7,085 nt of DNA. Source: an uncultured Ectothiorhodospiraceae bacterium. Its GTDB lineage: Bacteria > Pseudomonadota > Gammaproteobacteria > UBA9214. Positions 5,479 to 7,085 of this stretch are shown here, piece after piece. The notes below the pieces were generated by a model. It was given only the letters and a program-made list of their open reading frames with translations, was not told the origin of the DNA and did no database searches. The translations under genes and the position numbers were made by a program. Position 1 is the stretch's first letter, and every line of letters starts with the position of its first letter. Location: contig CAMYKJ010000062.1 of the NCBI GenBank assembly GCA_947258945.1, positions 1-7,085 on the forward strand, written 5' to 3'.

Positions 5479-6332
5479 TCCAGCTCCCTGTGCCGGGTCA
5501 CAATATCACCGTACACCTTGTCTATTTGTTTCGCCAGCCTGTCGACCAGGTAGACCGAGCGATGTTGACCGCCGGTACAGCCGATGGCGATGCTCAGATA
5601 GCTGCGGTTGTCCGCCTTGAACATGGGGATCCAGTTGCCCAGGAATTCTTCCAGCTGGTTGTAGTAATCATTCACGACGGCCTGCCGTTCAAGGTAGTCG
5701 ATGACATCCTCGTCCAGTCCGGTCTGGCTGCGCAAATCCGGCTCCCAGTACGGGTTGGGCAGGCAACGCGCATCGAACACGAAGTCCACATCGGTGGGCA
5801 GGCCGTGCTTGTAACCGAATGAGCGCAACAGCAGGGAAAATCCGGTGGCATCCCGGTAGCCGATGCTGTCCATCACCAGCTTGCGCAACTCGTGCACATT
5901 CGTGCGGCTGGTATCGATGAACAGGTCGGCATTGTCCATGATGGGCTCGAGCAACTCGCGCTCCAGTGTTATGGCGTCGGCCAGCAACGTTTCATTATCA
6001 GACAGCGGGTGCTTGCGGCGCGTCTCGCTGAAGCGTTTCAGCAGCGTGCCGTCATCCGCCTGCAGGAACAGGATCTTGCAGGCAATTCCGGATGTGCGCA
6101 GTTCGCCGAGAATCCCGGGGAAGCGTGCCAGCTGATCTGGTCGGTTACGCGCATCGATACAGGTGGCGACGTTGCTGATGCGGCTGAGATGCTGTTCGTG
6201 GATCTCGTCGGCAAGCGAGGTGAGCATGCCGACGGGCAGATTATCGATGCAGTAGAAATCCAGGTCTTCCAGGGCATGCAGCGCGACACTCTTGCCGGAG
6301 CCGGAGAGGCCGCTGATGATGACCATGCTCAT
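5475..6332 (-). CDS. rapZ: RapZ/YvcJ-family nucleotide-binding protein
   Basis: The 285 residues equal the family length (E. coli RapZ has 284). The N-terminal P-loop domain has GLSGSGKS (8-15). LFLQADD (88-94) and SETRRKHPL (102-110) are family segments. The C-terminal domain has GCTGGQHRSV (251-260), the family hallmark. In E. coli RapZ binds the small RNAs GlmY and GlmZ and directs RNase E to GlmZ, controlling amino-sugar synthesis. There the basic residues Lys270, Lys281, Arg282 and Lys283 are needed for RNA binding. Here the protein ends TRHRELE, so the C-terminal KRK tail is missing and the position matching Lys270 seems acidic. RNA control of the E. coli type is therefore uncertain; nucleotide or metabolite sensing is an alternative. 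ATG 6330-6332 overlaps the hprK stop; a second ATG at 6324-6326 is possible. Confidence 0.95.
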   Translation of the reverse strand: MSMVIISGLSGSGKSVALHALEDLDFYCIDNLPVGMLTSLADEIHEQHLSRISNVATCIDARNRPDQLARFPGILGELRTSGIACKILFLQADDGTLLKRFSETRRKHPLSDNETLLADAITLERELLEPIMDNADLFIDTSRTNVHELRKLVMDSIGYRDATGFSLLLRSFGYKHGLPTDVDFVFDARCLPNPYWEPDLRSQTGLDEDVIDYLERQAVVNDYYNQLEEFLGNWIPMFKADNRSYLSIAIGCTGGQHRSVYLVDRLAKQIDKVYGDIVTRHRELE

Positions 6333-7085
6333 GGATAGGCCTGCTCCAGGCGGCGTTTCTGGCGCTCGATAAAGGCCTCGCTGGCGTCGTATCCCTTGGA
6401 GATCAGGATATGGTTGCGTACCGCGGCCTCCAGCAGCACCGCGAGGTTGCGGCCGGGGCCAACCGGCAGTGTGACCTCGGGGATGTCGACGTTCTGGATC
6501 GAGCGCATTCGGCGGCTGCCATGCAGCCGGTCAATCTCTGCGGCCTCCTCGATGTCCTGCAGCACGATGATCAGGCGCAGGTTGCGGTTCTGCTTGATGG
6601 CGCTGGCACCGAACATCGAACGCATATTCAGGATACCCAGGCCGCGCACCTCGAGAAAATCACGCAGCATCTCGGGGCAGGTACCGTTGAGCGTGTCCGG
6701 TGCGGTACGGGTGAACTCGGGCGCGTCGTCGGCGATCAGCCGGTGCCCGCGTGTCAGGAGTTCCAGCGCCAGTTCGCTCTTGCCGATACTCGAGTCACCG
6801 GTGATCAGGACGCCGGTGCCCATGACTTCCATGAACACACCGTGCAGGGTAATGTTCTTGGCGAAATAGCTGGTCAGGTAGTAATGCAGTATCTGGATCG
6901 CGTCTTCGCTCTGCACGCTGGCGGACAGCAGCGGGGTGGCGTTTTCCCTGGCCGCGATACGCAGGTATTCCGGAGCATCCAGGTTGTGGGTGACGATAAC
7001 CAGGCGTGACGTGCCGGAAAACAGCTGGTTAATGGCGTCGTTGCGGGAATTCTTTTTCAGGCTGTCCAGGTAGTCCAGTTCCTGC
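6329..7085 (-). CDS. hprK: HPr kinase/phosphorylase (5' end outside the window)
   Basis: HPrK phosphorylates HPr on Ser46 with ATP and can reverse this with phosphate. The frame is open from the edge (first whole codon ends at 7084) and gives 251 residues, so about 60 to 70 N-terminal residues are missing. An internal GTG at 6914-6916 could be mistaken for the start, but 56 good in-frame codons precede it, including VIVTHNLDAPEYL. The Walker A motif GDSSIGKS is at 6776-6799, followed by LIADD with the catalytic acidic pair. The family signature EVRGLGILN is at 6626-6652. The C-terminal AAVRNHILISKGYDA segment is also typical. The TGA stop (6329-6331) overlaps the rapZ ATG. It is the first visible gene of the operon; ptsN, hpf or rpoN commonly lie upstream in related genomes. 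Confidence 0.96.
   Translation of the reverse strand, partial: QELDYLDSLKKNSRNDAINQLFSGTSRLVIVTHNLDAPEYLRIAARENATPLLSASVQSEDAIQILHYYLTSYFAKNITLHGVFMEVMGTGVLITGDSSIGKSELALELLTRGHRLIADDAPEFTRTAPDTLNGTCPEMLRDFLEVRGLGILNMRSMFGASAIKQNRNLRLIIVLQDIEEAAEIDRLHGSRRMRSIQNVDIPEVTLPVGPGRNLAVLLEAAVRNHILISKGYDASEAFIERQKRRLEQAYP

Noticed and set aside
6914..6916. GTG as the start of hprK
   Set aside because: The frame continues upstream to the window edge with typical HPrK sequence, so this is an internal valine codon.
6410..7009. 199-codon plus-strand frame opposite hprK
   Set aside because: It mirrors hprK, which has the P-loop and EVRGLGILN signature. The opposite-strand product is composition-driven.

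Overview
The window looks like the chromosome of a moderately GC-rich gammaproteobacterium of the Xanthomonadales/Chromatiales type. This is inferred from gene order and protein style, not from any search. All complete genes are on the minus strand. A 23-residue tail on the plus strand at the left edge resembles the C-terminus of PmbA/TldE.

Right to centre (7085 down to 1697), read on the minus strand, is a tight operon: hprK (5' end outside the window), rapZ, a mannose-family PTS EIIA, ptsH (HPr), ptsI (EI) and mgtE. Two junctions are 4-base ATGA overlaps and a third gap is 2 bases, so the upstream part is probably translationally coupled. The phosphoryl sites line up: EI His195, HPr His15, EIIA His10, plus HPr Ser46 as the target of HPrK. 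No sugar-transporting EIIB/EIIC is seen. This fits a regulatory, transport-independent PTS of the kind linked to rpoN-region genes in proteobacteria.

Two genes carry structural lesions. mgtE appears to have lost about 37 codons in frame, removing the second transmembrane helix and the conserved GGNAGTQ-type segment of the Mg2+ channel. A small lipoprotein c-type cytochrome gene (979-1415) is broken by a perfect 59-bp tandem duplication that covers its haem-binding site. Deleting one copy restores a clean 125-residue protein.

The non-coding stretches also have structure. Positions 1560-1696 hold several adjacent hairpins downstream of mgtE. Positions 697-968 form a possible 272-bp MITE-like element with matched inverted ends and a nested 10-bp inverted repeat. 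Positions 81-126 carry a sequence resembling a dispersed intergenic repeat. Left of the candidate element is a gene for an uncharacterised small membrane-anchored, cysteine- and arginine-rich protein (152-568). I found no tRNA, rRNA, CRISPR array or convincing U-tract terminator.
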